The position numbers were made by a program, and so were the translations under genes. From an uncultured Rikenellaceae bacterium (GTDB lineage: Bacteria; Bacteroidota; Bacteroidia; Bacteroidales; Rikenellaceae), in the NCBI GenBank assembly GCA_947038135.1, contig CAMQVM010000012.1, positions 1 through 14,907 on the forward strand: a stretch of 14,907 bases of DNA. Direction: 5' to 3'. Of the stretch, positions 1-7,491 are shown piece after piece. Position 1 is the first letter of the stretch; every line of letters begins with the position of its first letter. The notes below the pieces were generated by a model, which had not been told where the DNA came from, searched no databases, and saw nothing but the letters and a program-made list of their open reading frames with translations.

Positions 1-54
1 CGTAAATAAAAATTGTATTACCCCAAAAAACAGCTATAAGTTCTGTTTTTGGGG
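1..54 (-). terminator. Hairpin downstream of the TamL gene, probable terminator
   Basis: Arms at 21-33 (CCCCAAAAAACAG) and 43-54 (CTGTTTTTGGGG) pair with one bulged A around a 9-nt loop. Read on the minus strand the stem is followed by an interrupted T-rich stretch (TAATACAATTTTTATTT), which suits termination of transcripts coming from the outer-membrane lipoprotein gene about 155 nt upstream. The plus-strand side is also AT-rich, so the hairpin could work in both directions if a convergent gene lies beyond the window edge. The pairing is seen directly; the terminator role is inferred. Confidence 0.6.
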
Positions 55-209
55 TGATTTATTAATAAAAACCATACCTAAATAGTTGAAATAAGTATAT
101 TTAAGGTTTTGCGAATCTCACTAAAAAGGGAACATCCAAACTTTTTGCGAGAAACTACGTTTCTCTAACCTTGCATGGAAAACAATATAACAACAAATAA
201 TATAACACC
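55..209. other. Intergenic stretch with a perfect 7-bp palindrome
   Basis: This region follows the TamL stop codon and holds no convincing gene. It contains a perfect inverted repeat GAGAAAC-TAC-GTTTCTC at 149-165. On the plus strand that repeat sits exactly between a TTTTTG (142-147) and a TAACCTTG (166-173), which resembles a Bacteroidota promoter with one mismatch in the -7 box. The only plus-strand start nearby gives a 12-codon frame, so no target gene is visible. Confidence 0.35.
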
Positions 210-2576
210 CTAAAAAGGATACCCGATACCAAAATGCAACACGGTATCAGTCAACTCAAACTTAGACGTCCAACGCTCCCCAAAAGGCAATCCAGGGTTA
301 AACAATGGTATCCCCCAGTCAGCACGAATAACAAAAAACCCAAAATCAAGGCGTGCTCCAAGCCCAGTGTTAAATGCCAGCTGCTTATAAAAGCTGTTGA
401 ACTTAAAGCTAGATACAGAGTCATTAACCCCAATACCATTAGACCATATATTACCCACATCAAAAAATAGAGCTCCATTAAGAGGTCCCCAGATTGGAAA
501 ACGCCCCTCAAGATTTGCCTCTAACCGTATGTTACCAACCTGATTAGGGTAGATATTTTTAGAGAATGGATAAGCCCCAGGTCCTAAAGTGCGTATCTGC
601 CACCCACGCATACTGTTGCTACCACCAACATAAAACATACGTTCAAAAGGCAGAGAGCGAGTATTGCCATAAGCATATCCACCACCCGCATATAATCGAT
701 ATACAATAGCTGTATTCTTCTTCTCATTAAGAAAGTGACTACCGCTAAAATCTAAATCTATCCTAGCATATTGAGCATACGGAACACCGAAAATCTTGTT
801 TCCAAAAGGTAAATTACGTATTCCAGATGTGCTTGCCACAAGGTCTAAAAAGTTACCGCTGCTCTCTATATTCAATCTTGCTTTATATCTGTTAAACCTG
901 CCAGTGTTGGCAGTAGAGTATGCCACCGAGCCCAGCATACCTAAAATCATCTGCGACTCATAGCTATTTCGTAGGTAAGCATTGCCAGTATCGTCAAGCT
1001 CCTTGATGAAGTCGGTGCTTATCCAAGGAACATTTATAATACTCATATTTATAGGCTTAAAGCTGTATGATAGGTACTTATTGCTACCCCACTTATAACC
1101 AAAAGAGGCATTAAATAACTTTCTGTCGTAGTCGGGGCGACGCTGTGAGCTAAATGAAAAGTCTACTCCCGTCGAGGTGTTTAGCAGGTTACGAAAGCGG
1201 TTGAAAAATTTAGGTGCTGCAAGTCGTGGAAACATCAATGATGCACCAATACCAAACTCGTAAGAGTCACGGTTGCTCTTTACACGCATAAAGTCGTATG
1301 AGGTGGTTACATTTATATCAAACTGCTCGGCACGTTTAAATATATTTTTGTTGCCATATCCTACTGTCACCGATAAGCCTGTGTAGTTAGTGTTAGAGCT
1401 CACCTCAAAGTCTGCCTTATAGCTTTGTCGCTTTGTGGGTGAGCATAATATTGTACAATCCATAAACCCCTCAGGTGTTTCATGTACTCGACCTTTATCA
1501 TCTACAAAGTGGATATACTCCTGCTTCTTTGGCTCTACAACTGTAAAGAGGATATTAACACTCTTGAAAAATTTAAGGTTGGAAAGGTTGGCACTAGTGT
1601 AATTTATCTCTTCGCTAGAGTATAATAGGTTGGGGTATAGTGTTATTGCACGGCTGATAATATCTGGTTTTATATTCTTAACCAAATCTCGTTGATAGAT
1701 GAAATTTATCGCACCCATGCTCACTGTGTCAAATGCAATGGTGTCTTGTCCAATAACTGGTTTGTAGTTGGTGTTGACATATATGTTGCGAATACGAAAC
1801 ACCTTATTGTTTTGCTGTACGCCTGAAAGCTTTGATTTATCTATCAATATCTCGACGTTAGCATGGTTCTTCAATCCTATCGTATCAACTACATAGCGCA
1901 CGTTGGCAGTAGAAAATTGATAGTAGCCATAGTTCAATAGCATCTTCGTAATACGAGCACGTTCGGCATCCATTGTAAGCCTACTTAGCATCTCGCCACT
2001 GCGAACAAGCGAATTGATAGTATCGCTTATGATAACCGACTCTAACGATTTATCGTTAAATTTGTAGCTTATAGAGTCTATAATGTAAGGGTCACCAGCA
2101 TCAACATCATAGCTAACAAAGGCTCTTTTTTTTCTGTATCGAACGCTATCTGTCACCTCGGCATTGAAATATCCATTAGCTGACATATACAACGACATCT
2201 CTTTTGTAATAGCAGGTAAATAAGTACTGTCCAGTAGCACTGGTGGCTCTCCAATACGTCTTAAAAATCTGTTGAATCCATTGTTTTTGGTGGTGTCTGA
2301 CAGGTTGTAGATCCACAAAAACATATTGGTTCCAAGCACTCTTTTATTGGCTGTTTGTGAGAGAGGAATAAATCGAGTAAGCGAGGACTCGGTTACTCGA
2401 TTATCCTTTCTTACTGAGTCGCCATAGTGTATATCTATACTGTTTTTTGTTAGTAGGTAGCTATCTGAGGGGAGCTTGCGGGTAACATTACATGAATAAA
2501 TGGCAAAACAAAAAAGACTCAAAGATAAAATATATCTCAGAGTACTAACCTTATTATTATCTCTTCTATAACTCAT
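210..2576 (-). CDS. tamL: TamL-type BamA/TamA-family outer-membrane lipoprotein
   Basis: A 788-residue member of the Omp85 superfamily, which inserts and assembles outer-membrane proteins; in Bacteroidota the TamA counterpart is a lipoprotein (TamL) thought to work with TamB. What is seen: a hydrophobic leader (about residues 14-28) ending in IYSC, so Cys29 is the probable lipidated residue, followed by the CNVTRKLP-type start common in these proteins. Residues about 35-350 fit POTRA-like domains and residues about 385-788 a 16-strand barrel. The barrel carries GGSNSMRGWQ (651-660), the counterpart of the BamA VRGF loop motif, and FFDVGNIW (704-711). The chain ends in Phe, as expected of a barrel-assembly signal. 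The ATG at 2576 is the only start that keeps the leader. No tamB is in the window. A BamA paralogue is the main alternative, but the lipobox favours TamL. No clear TAnnTTTG element lies just upstream. Confidence 0.85.
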   Translation of the reverse strand: MSYRRDNNKVSTLRYILSLSLFCFAIYSCNVTRKLPSDSYLLTKNSIDIHYGDSVRKDNRVTESSLTRFIPLSQTANKRVLGTNMFLWIYNLSDTTKNNGFNRFLRRIGEPPVLLDSTYLPAITKEMSLYMSANGYFNAEVTDSVRYRKKRAFVSYDVDAGDPYIIDSISYKFNDKSLESVIISDTINSLVRSGEMLSRLTMDAERARITKMLLNYGYYQFSTANVRYVVDTIGLKNHANVEILIDKSKLSGVQQNNKVFRIRNIYVNTNYKPVIGQDTIAFDTVSMGAINFIYQRDLVKNIKPDIISRAITLYPNLLYSSEEINYTSANLSNLKFFKSVNILFTVVEPKKQEYIHFVDDKGRVHETPEGFMDCTILCSPTKRQSYKADFEVSSNTNYTGLSVTVGYGNKNIFKRAEQFDINVTTSYDFMRVKSNRDSYEFGIGASLMFPRLAAPKFFNRFRNLLNTSTGVDFSFSSQRRPDYDRKLFNASFGYKWGSNKYLSYSFKPINMSIINVPWISTDFIKELDDTGNAYLRNSYESQMILGMLGSVAYSTANTGRFNRYKARLNIESSGNFLDLVASTSGIRNLPFGNKIFGVPYAQYARIDLDFSGSHFLNEKKNTAIVYRLYAGGGYAYGNTRSLPFERMFYVGGSNSMRGWQIRTLGPGAYPFSKNIYPNQVGNIRLEANLEGRFPIWGPLNGALFFDVGNIWSNGIGVNDSVSSFKFNSFYKQLAFNTGLGARLDFGFFVIRADWGIPLFNPGLPFGERWTSKFELTDTVLHFGIGYPF

Positions 2577-2798
2577 AATATCACTTTTCAGCTACCATCT
2601 ATTATATTGGTGCGGTGGTATATAAAAATAAAAAACCTCCTCTTTACATAAACTTTAAGTAAAGGAGAGGTTAATCTATAAACAGTTAATTAGTGTATAT
2701 ATTAACCTATCTTTAATGTATACTATTACTTAATGCTTGTTATCAATAGGTGGATCTATGCCCACACATTTAAGCTATCAGTAGTCAGTAATCAAATA
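2577..2798. other. Gap between typA and the TamL gene
   Basis: This 222-nt gap holds the typA terminator hairpin and otherwise AT-rich sequence. I found no TAnnTTTG promoter element on the minus strand for the TamL gene. Its transcription may therefore depend on read-through from typA or on a promoter I cannot recognise. No open frame of note, tRNA or repeat is visible. Confidence 0.4.
2623..2672 (-). terminator. Intrinsic terminator downstream of typA
   Basis: Arms at 2634-2647 and 2659-2672 pair at 12 of 14 positions, with two adjacent central mismatches, around an 11-nt loop. On the minus strand the stem is followed at once by TTTTTTATTTTTATA. It lies about 125 nt past the typA stop codon and about 50 nt before the TamL start, so it should end or weaken typA transcripts. 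The mismatched stem may allow partial read-through. Confidence 0.7.
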
Positions 2799-4598
2799 TT
2801 AAGATTTGCGCTTGCGCTCATGCTCTTCAAGATATATTTTTCTTAAACGCATACACTTAGGCGTAACCTCAACATACTCGTCAGCTTGAATATACTCTAA
2901 AGCCTCCTCTAAAGAGAATACCACTGGCGGAGCGATAGATGTTTTATCATCAGATCCACTAGCACGCATATTTGTAAGTTTCTTACTTTTTGTAAGGTTG
3001 ATTACTATATCTTCAGCACGATTGCTCTCTCCTACAACTTGACCACAGTAGATCTCTTCAGTTGGAGAAACAAAGAATTTACCTCTATCTTGTAGCTTGT
3101 TGATAGAGTAGGCAAATGTTATACCTGTCTCCATAGCAATTAACGAGCCATTAGTTCTAATTTCAAATGCTCCTTTAAATGGCTCATAGCCCTTCAAACG
3201 GTGCGACATTACAGCCTCACCAGCAGTAGCAGTAAGAATGTTGCTTCTTAAACCGATGATACCACGTGATGGAATCTCAAAAAGAAGACGGTTACGTCCA
3301 TCTGTACTATCCATAGATAGCATCATACCCTTACGCTTTGTTACAAGCTCAATAGCACGACCAGCATACTCTTCTGGAAGATCAATTGTAAGTTCCTCAA
3401 TAGGCTCACACTTCTTTCCATCAATCTCTTTTATGATAACTCGTGGCTGTCCTACCTGTAACTCATACCCCTCACGGCGCATAGTTTCAATAAGAACACT
3501 TAAGTGAAGAACACCTCTACCAAATACAATAAAGCTATCAGCTGTTTCACCTGGTTGTACTCTTAGAGCAAGGTTTTTCTCAAGCTCTCTATCTAAACGA
3601 TCTTTAAGGTGACGTGATGTTACAAACTTACCATCTCTACTATAAAAAGGAGAATCGTTAATTGTAAACAACATACTCATTGTTGGCTCATCGATAGCGA
3701 TAGGAGTAAGTGGCTCAGGGTTTTCAAAGTCAGCGATAGAATCACCAATATCAAAACCATCAATACCTACAACAGCACATATCTCACCACACTCTACTTG
3801 GTCTACTTTAGTTTTACCTAAACCATCAAAAAGCATAAGCTCCTTAATACGACTCTTTACAAGTGTTACACCATCTCTTTTACAAAGAGTTACAGGAGCA
3901 TTTATTTTTAGTGTGCCACGGGTAAGTTTACCAATAGCTACACGTCCTACATACGCTGAATACTCTAGTGAAGATATTAGTAGCTGTGGAGTTCCATCAA
4001 CATCAACTATCGGAGGTGGGATATCTCTAACGATTGCCTCTAAAAGGTCGCAAATATCTGTTTTTGGCTCTTTCCAATCGGTTGACATCCAACCGTTCTT
4101 CGCACTACCATAAATAGTAGTGAAGTCTAGCTGCGACTCAGAAGCGTCTAATGAGAACATAAGATCAAAGATCTCCTCATTAACGTAGTCTGGGCGACAG
4201 TTTTGCTTATCTACCTTGTTGATCACAACAATAGCTCTCTTTCCAAGAGCTAAAGCTTTTTGAAGAACAAAGCGAGTTTGAGGCATAGCACCCTCAAAGG
4301 CATCTACTAACAGTAGCACCCCTTCAACCATATTCAAAACACGCTCAACCTCTCCACCAAAGTCGGAGTGACCAGGAGTGTCAATAATGTTTATCTTACA
4401 ATCTTTGTAAGTTACAGAGACGTTTTTAGAGATAATGGTAATACCTCTTTCTCGCTCTAGGTCGTTATTATCAAGGATTAGAGTCTCAGACTTTTCATTA
4501 TCTCTAAAGAGATTTCCTTGTAAAATCATCTTGTCTACCAGTGTAGTTTTACCGTGGTCTACGTGTGCAATAATTGCAATGTTTCTTAACTTCTGCAT
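2799..4598 (-). CDS. typA: Translational GTPase TypA/BipA
   Basis: TypA (BipA) is a ribosome-binding GTPase of the EF-G/LepA class, tied in other bacteria to ribosome assembly, cold and stress growth. At 599 residues the protein is full length. All five G motifs are intact: AHVDHGKTT (11-19), RGITI (51-55), DTPGHSDF (73-80), NKVD (127-130) and GSAKNGW (164-170). Domain II follows at about 205-300 (SSLEYSAYVGRVAIGKL), then EF-G III/V-like domains, including IPSRGIIGLRS (442-452), a TypA hallmark. The lysine- and arginine-rich C-terminal tail is typical. The ATG at 4598 gives the standard MQKLRNIAIIAHVDHGKTT beginning. The gene has a TAnnTTTG promoter element only 23 nt upstream and a hairpin downstream, so it looks monocistronic or the head of a unit with the TamL gene. 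Confidence 0.98.
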   Translation of the reverse strand: MQKLRNIAIIAHVDHGKTTLVDKMILQGNLFRDNEKSETLILDNNDLERERGITIISKNVSVTYKDCKINIIDTPGHSDFGGEVERVLNMVEGVLLLVDAFEGAMPQTRFVLQKALALGKRAIVVINKVDKQNCRPDYVNEEIFDLMFSLDASESQLDFTTIYGSAKNGWMSTDWKEPKTDICDLLEAIVRDIPPPIVDVDGTPQLLISSLEYSAYVGRVAIGKLTRGTLKINAPVTLCKRDGVTLVKSRIKELMLFDGLGKTKVDQVECGEICAVVGIDGFDIGDSIADFENPEPLTPIAIDEPTMSMLFTINDSPFYSRDGKFVTSRHLKDRLDRELEKNLALRVQPGETADSFIVFGRGVLHLSVLIETMRREGYELQVGQPRVIIKEIDGKKCEPIEELTIDLPEEYAGRAIELVTKRKGMMLSMDSTDGRNRLLFEIPSRGIIGLRSNILTATAGEAVMSHRLKGYEPFKGAFEIRTNGSLIAMETGITFAYSINKLQDRGKFFVSPTEEIYCGQVVGESNRAEDIVINLTKSKKLTNMRASGSDDKTSIAPPVVFSLEEALEYIQADEYVEVTPKCMRLRKIYLEEHERKRKS

Positions 4599-4620
4599 CT
4601 TTATTTTTTACTTTTCACTG

Positions 4621-4628
4621 CAAAGATA
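4621..4628 (-). promoter_or_regulatory. Bacteroidota -7 promoter element for typA
   Basis: The minus strand reads TATCTTTG, a perfect match to the Bacteroidota primary-sigma -7 consensus TAnnTTTG. Transcription would start near 4613-4617 and give a leader of about 15-20 nt. I see no good -33 TTTG at the usual 19-21 nt spacing; the upstream DNA is almost pure A/T. Confidence 0.65.
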
Positions 4629-4646
4629 GTCACAATAATATTAATA

Positions 4647-4673
4647 ATCATATAATTACGAATATTATATGAT
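4647..4673. repeat. AT-only 10-bp inverted repeat upstream of typA
   Basis: Perfect arms ATCATATAAT (4647-4656) and ATTATATGAT (4664-4673) flank a 7-nt spacer. The repeat lies 19-45 nt upstream of the typA -7 element and 46 nt past the stop codon of the preceding epimerase gene. The T-rich run that would make it a terminator (from 4675) is on the plus-strand side, where no gene reads. It may be a weak terminator, an operator or a chance palindrome in AT-rich DNA. Confidence 0.4.
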
Positions 4674-4718
4674 ATTTTTTTTATTTGTAGTATGTAAATT
4701 GGCTCTTACAAACCAGTG

Positions 4719-5723
4719 TTAATCCTCTAAAGTAGCCGTTACAGCGTCTGAAATAGGGGTGTAGCTAAATCCTAAGTGATCTACTATCTTAGATCCATCG
4801 TATAGAGCTTTGTTGTCTAAAATTTGCGGTGTGCTGCTATTTATAGGTAGTTTTACGTTTAACTTGGTTAGAATTGATATTATAAATGATGCTAATGAGA
4901 TGGTTATTTTACCAACTTTATAGCCTGGTGCTCGTTTATGTTTGGCAGCAGCACATAGTGTAAATAGATCTTTATATGATATATTCTCGGAAGATAGTAT
5001 GTATCTCTCGCCGATTGCTTGTGAGTTTGTTGCTACTGCTATCATTGCCCTTGCAACATCTTTAACATATACATACCCCATAACTCCTCTGCTATAAAAT
5101 CCAAAAGTGTTAGAGTATATATCAAGAAGGGAGGCTGAGCCAGTAGATGTAGCACCACGACCAACAACTACCGAGGGTAGAACAATACTAATATTTAACC
5201 CCTCTTCAGCAGCTCTTAAAACTATGTTTTCACAATAAAACTTACTTATTGCGTAGTGCGATTTATGCGCACTAGAGCTTATTGTCATGTTCTCATTACA
5301 TACTTTGGGGTATAATGGTGGCTCAAGTGTTGCTATTGAACTGACATGTATAAAACGCTTAACCTTTGACTTTTGTGCAGCAGCTACAACGCACTCTGTC
5401 ATTAATACATTGTCGTAAATTAAGTTTTCACCAGCTGCAAAGTCTACTTTTGCAGCAGCGTGAAACACTATATCTTTGCCCTTAAACATTTCTTCGGTAT
5501 CTTTGTAGTAACAAAGGTCGATATATCTAAAAGTTAGTGATTCATTGTTTAATGGTAGGTTATATAGGTTAAGTATTGCAGTTAGTTTATCAAGCGATCT
5601 TTCGCTGCTCATTACTGCTGTAACAGCTTTGTAACCACCCTTCAATAGGGTAGCCACAAGGTGTGCCCCAATAAATCCTGAAGCACCTGTAACAACTATA
5701 TTACTCTCTTTAACCATATTCAT
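4719..5723 (-). CDS. NAD(P)-dependent epimerase/reductase, extended SDR family
   Basis: A 334-residue extended short-chain dehydrogenase/reductase, resembling nucleotide-sugar epimerases and dihydroflavonol-reductase-like enzymes; the substrate cannot be told from the sequence. Seen, numbered from the start chosen here: the nucleotide-binding motif TGASGFIG (12-19), an Asp after the third strand (YIDL), VFHAAAKVDF (about 86-95), the catalytic Ser region HVSSIAT (126-132), the YxxxK pair in YAISK (157-161) and GYVYVKDVARAM (216-227), where SDR proteins bind substrate. Start choice: a longer frame with a TTG start at 5759 would overlap the preceding gene by 35 nt. The ATG at 5723 lies 1 nt after that gene's stop and has GAGGTGAG just upstream as a Shine-Dalgarno-like site, so it is preferred. 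It is the last gene of the leuS unit. No strong terminator follows. Confidence 0.88.
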   Translation of the reverse strand: MNMVKESNIVVTGASGFIGAHLVATLLKGGYKAVTAVMSSERSLDKLTAILNLYNLPLNNESLTFRYIDLCYYKDTEEMFKGKDIVFHAAAKVDFAAGENLIYDNVLMTECVVAAAQKSKVKRFIHVSSIATLEPPLYPKVCNENMTISSSAHKSHYAISKFYCENIVLRAAEEGLNISIVLPSVVVGRGATSTGSASLLDIYSNTFGFYSRGVMGYVYVKDVARAMIAVATNSQAIGERYILSSENISYKDLFTLCAAAKHKRAPGYKVGKITISLASFIISILTKLNVKLPINSSTPQILDNKALYDGSKIVDHLGFSYTPISDAVTATLED

Positions 5724-5724
5724 A

Positions 5725-6150
5725 CTACTCACCTCTATTCCATATCTCTTTTTTGCCAAATCCTAACCTGTTGTCTGTTAGCTTGGCAGATGTTATATTA
5801 AAGCTCCAAAGCTCCAAATCAGCAAATATAGCGTATGGAAACCTCTTAAGGTATGCTTTACGTGCATCAGATAAATTATCACCTGCAACTTGCGTAGCTC
5901 TACCTTTAAGCTGTAAACCTCTAATTTTACCAACCATCTTTGTTTCAAGCACTATCGACCCTCCAACATTAGAGTTGTCTATCATATTTTGCCCATGCTC
6001 TGTTGATACTGAGGAGGTAAATATTAGCTCGCCAGTAAGTGCAATATACCCATAAAACAGATTACTACAGTGGGGCATATTGTTTGATATTGTGGCAAGA
6101 GTCATAACATGATGCTCTTTGATAAAACTCTCGATGTTTTTAGGTAGCAT
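5725..6150 (-). CDS. yhbP: YhbP-like UPF0306 protein, PNPOx-type split barrel
   Basis: A 141-residue protein similar to E. coli YhbP (UPF0306), which has the split-barrel fold of the pyridoxamine-phosphate-oxidase/FMN-binding group; the biological role of the family is not established. The match is clearest at the C-terminus, TDNRLGFGKKEIW, which follows the YhbP ending almost word for word, and at IRGLQLKG and ARKAYLKRFP in the middle. The N-terminal ESFIKEHHVMTLAT is the usual first helix and strand. Start choice: the frame is open back to a GTG at 6171, inside the preceding peptidase gene, but the ATG at 6150 lies 4 nt after that gene's stop and gives the family's normal length. The next gene starts 1 nt after this stop. 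Cofactor binding (FMN, F420 or none) cannot be judged. Confidence 0.85.
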   Translation of the reverse strand: MLPKNIESFIKEHHVMTLATISNNMPHCSNLFYGYIALTGELIFTSSVSTEHGQNMIDNSNVGGSIVLETKMVGKIRGLQLKGRATQVAGDNLSDARKAYLKRFPYAIFADLELWSFNITSAKLTDNRLGFGKKEIWNRGE

Positions 6151-6154
6151 TGTA

Positions 6155-7462
6155 TTACTTTTTAGTATCACTTTTTACAGAGTCAGCTTTTGCAGCCTCC
6201 TTTGGTACATAAGCCTTTCCATCTAGCTCACTGATAACCTTGTTTCTAACAACCTCAAACCCTGGTTTATATTTAGCAGGCAGATCTTCACCTTTCATAT
6301 TTGCCATCTTTAAAGGGTCGATAGCTGTGCCGTTAAGCCATATTCTAAAGTCAAGGTGTGGTCCTGTTGATAGCCCCGTAGATCCTACATAGCCTATTAC
6401 CTGCCCTTGATTTACTCGTGAACCAACCGTTATGCCTTTTGCAAAGCTTTTAAGGTGTAGGTAACCCGATTCATAGCCTCTTGTATGCTTTAGTTTAAGC
6501 GTGTTACCACCACCTCTACCATAATAGCGTCTTGTAACTACACCATCACCAATAGCCTCAACAGGTGTTCCTGATGGAGCAGCATAATCTACGCCATGAT
6601 GTGGGCGACGAATACGTAATATAGGATGCATACGTGCGTTTGAAAACTTCGAGCTGATACGTGAGTAACGGAGCGGAGCTTTCAAAAATGGACTCTTTAG
6701 GCTCTTGCCCTCTTCGTCCCAGTAGCCGCTCACCTTAACACCTTTACCATCAACATACGAGTGGCGAATAGCGTAGTGCTTTTTACCACGGTGTAAAAAC
6801 CATGCTCCAAAGATCGTATCAACACCAATGCTTCTATCTTCGATAAATAACTCTTCATATATTACGCTAAATGCATCTTCTTTTTGTATTGCATAAAAGT
6901 CGATGTTCCACTGAAATACATCTGATAGGTTCATTGCAAGTGTTGCGTTCATACCTGCACCCACCATAGCATTCCATAGCGAAGACTCAATTTGAGCGCT
7001 ATGATGAACTTTTTTGCGTGTGATATCCTTTTTGTCTTTATATACAGATATGCTATCACCAAAGTTAAACACCACAAAGTCAACAGTACCTATTTCGTAT
7101 ATAAAATTAGTAACCTTAGGCACCGAATCACGTGACATTAGCACGCTGTATTTATTTCCTGCACGTATGCTTTTAAGGTTAAACACTCCTTTTGAAGATG
7201 TTATCATATTCTCAATTGCAACGCCGCCAATACCATAAGGCTCAAGTAGAGTTGATAATGTTTGCCCCTCTGCAATCTCTCCCTCATTTAGGTCTAGCGA
7301 GTCTACACAGATGCCATATACATACTCTGATACGGGCTTATTATCTGCAATAGGTTTAGTGTCTGAACCTTGGTCAGAGCAGCATGAGCGTATAGATATC
7401 ACGGCAACTATTAAAGCGCACAGTCCTATAACACTATATAAAATTTTATTTCTTAAATTCAT
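6155..7462 (-). CDS. Membrane-anchored M23 (LytM-type) peptidase with an HLD metal motif
   Basis: A 435-residue envelope protein with a short cytoplasmic end, one hydrophobic segment (about 8-24) acting as anchor or uncleaved signal, a LysM/OapA-like N-terminal region (about 55-140; EGQTLSTLLEPYGI) and a C-terminal LytM domain (about 270-385). This is the layout of MepM/Csd3-type peptidoglycan endopeptidases that cut cross-bridges in the periplasm. Visible active-site parts are HHGVD (H288 and D292, zinc ligands), YLH (H336) and GPHLD (H369). The last motif normally reads HxH, and its second His is a zinc ligand; here position 371 is Asp. I recall non-His residues there in some Bacteroidota relatives, so the enzyme may be active with Asp as ligand, altered or inactive. 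The tail after about 410 is Lys/Ala/Asp-rich. It starts 4 nt after the YitT-family gene, and the 8-nt repeats at that junction form its leader. Confidence 0.92.
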   Translation of the reverse strand: MNLRNKILYSVIGLCALIVAVISIRSCCSDQGSDTKPIADNKPVSEYVYGICVDSLDLNEGEIAEGQTLSTLLEPYGIGGVAIENMITSSKGVFNLKSIRAGNKYSVLMSRDSVPKVTNFIYEIGTVDFVVFNFGDSISVYKDKKDITRKKVHHSAQIESSLWNAMVGAGMNATLAMNLSDVFQWNIDFYAIQKEDAFSVIYEELFIEDRSIGVDTIFGAWFLHRGKKHYAIRHSYVDGKGVKVSGYWDEEGKSLKSPFLKAPLRYSRISSKFSNARMHPILRIRRPHHGVDYAAPSGTPVEAIGDGVVTRRYYGRGGGNTLKLKHTRGYESGYLHLKSFAKGITVGSRVNQGQVIGYVGSTGLSTGPHLDFRIWLNGTAIDPLKMANMKGEDLPAKYKPGFEVVRNKVISELDGKAYVPKEAAKADSVKSDTKK

Positions 7463-7491
7463 TTTTTTAGTTTTTTAGTTTTTTAGTTTTT
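7462..7491. repeat. 8-nt tandem repeat at the YitT/M23 gene junction
   Basis: The plus strand shows AGTTTTTT repeated nearly three times (AAAAAACT on the minus strand), starting at 7469, 7477 and 7485, with a T7 run at 7462-7468. The repeat encodes the last residues of the YitT-family protein (KTKKLKN), supplies its stop codon and forms the whole 4-nt gap before the peptidase ATG. Confidence 0.75.

Noticed and set aside
560..742. Segment past 500 in the 3' coding part of tamL with shadow frames on both strands (234-470 plus, 251-511 minus nearby)
   Set aside because: The tamL frame continues without a break through conserved barrel motifs to a C-terminal Phe; the other frames have no independent support.
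3238..3507. An 89-codon plus-strand open frame inside typA
   Set aside because: It lies wholly opposite a highly conserved gene, has no promoter or family signature, and its composition is that of a reverse-strand shadow.
5724..5759. A longer epimerase N-terminus starting at TTG 5759
   Set aside because: It would overlap the YhbP-like gene by 35 nt and add 12 residues before the Rossmann strand. The ATG at 5723 has a Shine-Dalgarno-like GAGGTGAG and sits 1 nt after the preceding stop.
6151..6171. A longer YhbP-like N-terminus starting at GTG 6171
   Set aside because: It would begin inside the M23 gene. The ATG at 6150 gives the usual family length and lies 4 nt after the stop.
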